NCBI GenBank assembly: GCA_964507235.1
Contig: CAZDPE010000049.1
Location: 1 to 16,802 of the forward strand
Origin: Suilimivivens sp964507235
GTDB lineage: Bacteria; Bacillota; Clostridia; Lachnospirales; Lachnospiraceae
Direction: 5' to 3'
DNA: 16,802 nucleotides
Both the position numbers and the translations under genes were made by a program. This document shows, in pieces, positions 14,999 through 16,802 of the stretch (the stretch's first letter is position 1; the number at the start of each line of letters is the position of its first letter). The notes below the pieces were generated by a model. It saw nothing but the letters and a program-made list of their open reading frames with translations. It searched no databases and was not told where the DNA came from.

Positions 14999-16387
14999 TC
15001 AATTATTCTCCTCTTTATCCTCATTACTATTTTTTTCTTTGTTTTTATCAGCCAGCTTCTTTACCAGAACACTTTTTATCATTCTGTTTTCCACCGACAA
15101 TATTTTAAATTCATAACCGCCGACATCAATGGAAAATTCCTCATCCTCTTCCGGAATCTTATCCATTTTAGAAATCAGAAATCCGTTTAAGGTTTCAAAT
15201 TCCTGTTCCCCGAAAGAAATCCCGAATCTCTCTTTTAATTCCTCAAGCCGGGTAATTCCTTCTATAATATATTCGTCTGCATTTTCCGTTTCTTCAATGT
15301 GTTCCTCGTCTTCATCATATTCATCCATAATATTTCCCACGATTTCTTCCAGAATATCTTCCATCGCCAAAAGTCCCGAGGTCTGTCCATATTCATCCAC
15401 CACAATTACCATCTGGGTTTTTGTCTGCTGCATAATCCGGAATAAATCATCAATATTTTTCGTTTCTGGTATAAACATGGCATCTCTGATAAGTCCTTCA
15501 ATCTCTCCTACCGGAAGTTCCATATTCCCGGGTACCTTATGAGAACGCATTGCATCTCTGAAGTGAAGAATGCCCACAATATTATCAATATTTTCATCAT
15601 AAACAGGGAAACGGCTTTTGCTTTCATTCAGCATATAATCAATGGCCTCCGAAAGCGACATTGTCTTATCTATGGCAACAATATTCGTACGGTGCGTCAT
15701 AATATCCTGCGCTTCCTTGTCGCCGAATTCAAAAATATTGGTAATCATCTCCGCCTCGGTAGCCAGCAGCACGCCCTGCTCATGGCCCTCATTGACCATA
15801 GAAATAATTTCTTCTTCCGTCACATCCTCGGAATTATCATTTGCATGAATGCCAAACAACCTCAGCACTCCTTTGGAGGTTACGGATATTCCGCCTGTAA
15901 TGGGGGAAAACAGCCATGTAACATAATAGATAGGATTGATACAGGCAAATGCCCATTTCTTTGCATATCTGATTCCAAGCTTTTTAGGAATCAAGACACC
16001 GAAGGTCAATAATATGTATAAAAGCAAGGCTCCCGATAAGACCAGAGATAATACCGAAAGCAGCAATGGTTCAAGCTGCACATCGAAAAACCTTCCTGCA
16101 ATCTCTTTGTCAATCAAAATCTGCAAATGCTTTTTCCATACGCTTAAGAAAAAACCGCCCATAATAAGATTAATCAAGGTTATTACAAGCTGTACCGTAT
16201 TAATATATCTTTCCGGATTGACAACAATTTCATAAAGCCGCTTTGCTTTTTTATTATCCCCCGCCTGCTCTGCCAGTTCTTTGGAATTCAGTTCCTGAAC
16301 CGCCGCACCGAACCCATAGAACAGCATATCAATCAGCAGCAATGCAAAAAATATGATATAACCGGCCGTAGGCCCACCATCGTCCAT
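14999..16387 (-). CDS. HlyC/CorC (CNNM) family transporter-like membrane protein with CBS pair
   Basis: The 462-residue product has the standard four-part layout. The N-terminal DUF21/CNNM membrane domain (about 1-185) has hydrophobic segments near 9-30, 62-83, 107-130 and 145-168. A pair of CBS domains follows: about 225-281, with DIMTHRTNIVAID and SRFPVYDENIDNIVG, and about 300-356, with VIVVDEYGQTSGLLAMEDILEEIVG split by the domain core. A CorC_HlyC domain (about 372-445) and a charged Lys/Glu/Asn tail complete it. Relatives are associated with magnesium or cobalt efflux, with CBS domains that can bind adenine nucleotides; the haemolysin name is historical. ATG 16387 has GGAG 8 nt upstream, and a near-consensus promoter lies 44-72 nt before it. 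It heads a three-gene unit with yebC and a membrane protein. Confidence 0.93.
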   Translation of the reverse strand: MDDGGPTAGYIIFFALLLIDMLFYGFGAAVQELNSKELAEQAGDNKKAKRLYEIVVNPERYINTVQLVITLINLIMGGFFLSVWKKHLQILIDKEIAGRFFDVQLEPLLLSVLSLVLSGALLLYILLTFGVLIPKKLGIRYAKKWAFACINPIYYVTWLFSPITGGISVTSKGVLRLFGIHANDNSEDVTEEEIISMVNEGHEQGVLLATEAEMITNIFEFGDKEAQDIMTHRTNIVAIDKTMSLSEAIDYMLNESKSRFPVYDENIDNIVGILHFRDAMRSHKVPGNMELPVGEIEGLIRDAMFIPETKNIDDLFRIMQQTKTQMVIVVDEYGQTSGLLAMEDILEEIVGNIMDEYDEDEEHIEETENADEYIIEGITRLEELKERFGISFGEQEFETLNGFLISKMDKIPEEDEEFSIDVGGYEFKILSVENRMIKSVLVKKLADKNKEKNSNEDKEENN

Positions 16388-16430
16388 TTTCCCATCTCCT
16401 TTTATCCTGAAATACAAAATATCATTGTAA

Positions 16431-16459
16431 AATATATCATTTCCTCAGCCAGCCGTCAA
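16431..16459 (-). promoter_or_regulatory. Promoter for the corC-like/yebC unit
   Basis: On the minus strand TTGACG (16459-16454) and TATATT (16436-16431) are separated by exactly 17 nt, each one base from the consensus of the housekeeping sigma factor. The predicted start near 16424 gives a leader of about 37 nt. It sits between the mazF stop and the transporter-like gene, as expected for a new unit. Confidence 0.8.
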
Positions 16460-16478
16460 GCTTTCCGGACAATACAGC

Positions 16479-16802
16479 TTATGTAGTAAGCTCCAGACTA
16501 ATCATCAGTCCTCTGTTTACCTCCTTCATAATCTCTTCATCCAGATGACAGATTTTATCCTTTAAACGCTGTTTGTCTATGGTTCTAAGCTGTTCTAATA
16601 AAATTACGGAATCCTTTACCATATCATATTTCCCTGCGCTCAGTTCTATGTGGGTAGGCAGCTTTGCCTTATTCATTTTTGAGGTAATTGCCGCACAAAT
16701 TATAGTAGGACTATGCCTGTTTCCCACATCATTCTGCACAATCAAAACCGGCCTGATTCCACCCTGTTCCGAGCCGATTACCGGCCTTAAGTCAGCATAA
16801 TA
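16479..16802 (-). CDS. mazF: MazF/EndoA type II toxin, mRNA interferase (C-terminal 107 residues; start beyond window)
   Basis: The open frame continues to the window edge from YYADLRPVIGSEQGG to a TAA at 16481-16479. Compared with Bacillus EndoA (116 residues), about eight N-terminal residues are missing, so the whole protein would be about 115. The fold is the PemK/MazF beta-barrel endoribonuclease, which cuts mRNA at short sequences unless bound by its antitoxin. The catalytic arginine is in GGIRP (visible residue 17, equivalent to Arg25) and the threonine in CAAIT (visible residue 40, equivalent to Thr48). The signature VILLEQLRTIDKQRL is intact. An antitoxin gene (EndoAI type) would be expected immediately upstream, outside the window. 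I see no good terminator after it; the downstream promoter for the transporter-like gene begins 20 nt later. Confidence 0.95.
   Translation of the reverse strand, partial: YYADLRPVIGSEQGGIRPVLIVQNDVGNRHSPTIICAAITSKMNKAKLPTHIELSAGKYDMVKDSVILLEQLRTIDKQRLKDKICHLDEEIMKEVNRGLMISLELTT

Overview
The window is a compact, AT-rich stretch in which every supported gene (14, two cut by the window ends) lies on the minus strand, so it reads from high to low coordinates. The content points to an anaerobic, probably spore-forming Firmicute of the Clostridia, most likely a Lachnospiraceae-type gut anaerobe. The grounds are a MazF of the Bacillus EndoA type, a TepA-SpoIIIE/FtsK gene pair as in Bacillus, formate-tetrahydrofolate ligase with FolD, an electron-bifurcating NfnAB pair, and Gram-positive Shine-Dalgarno sites (GGAGG variants) before almost every gene. 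The family assignment is inference; no rRNA or other taxonomic marker is present.

Read in the direction of transcription. (1) 16802-16479: the 3' part of a mazF/endoA toxin gene. (2) 16459-13003: a self-contained unit with a visible promoter (TTGACG, 17 nt, TATATT). It contains a CNNM/CBS/CorC transporter-like protein, a YebC-family protein starting 1 nt after the first stop, an uncharacterised multi-spanning membrane protein overlapping yebC by 8 nt, and a terminator with a perfect 18-bp stem. (3) 12975-2918: tepA (ClpP-like protease), then a second visible promoter (GTGACA, 17 nt, TATACT with TG extension) driving a tightly packed run: ftsK/spoIIIE, fhs, folD, an uncharacterised zinc-ribbon/TPR/chitobiase-C-like membrane protein, nfnA and nfnB. 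It closes with an 11-bp-stem intrinsic terminator. (4) 2782-860: a membrane-anchored MORN-repeat protein and a zinc-ribbon membrane protein with a dyad between them, ended by a small terminator-like hairpin. (5) 821-342: rlmH. (6) 224-1: the start of a metallophosphoesterase gene running off the window.

Fhs and FolD form the formate-activating and methenyl/methylene-THF steps of one-carbon metabolism, and FolD uses a pyridine nucleotide, usually NADP. NfnAB exchanges electrons between NADH, NADPH and ferredoxin, so its placement behind fhs-folD suggests coupling of the folate branch to the NADPH pool. The DNA translocase at the head of that run shares a promoter but no obvious biochemistry with it. 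Four proteins have no assignable function: the 398-aa membrane protein with a charged C-terminal tail, the 491-aa zinc-ribbon/TPR protein, the 359-aa MORN protein and the 247-aa zinc-ribbon protein. They are the least explained content here. I see no mobile element, CRISPR array, tRNA or rRNA, and no gene-free stretch over 300 nt; the longest, about 220 nt at 2783-3005, holds a terminator, a second hairpin and candidate -10 boxes.
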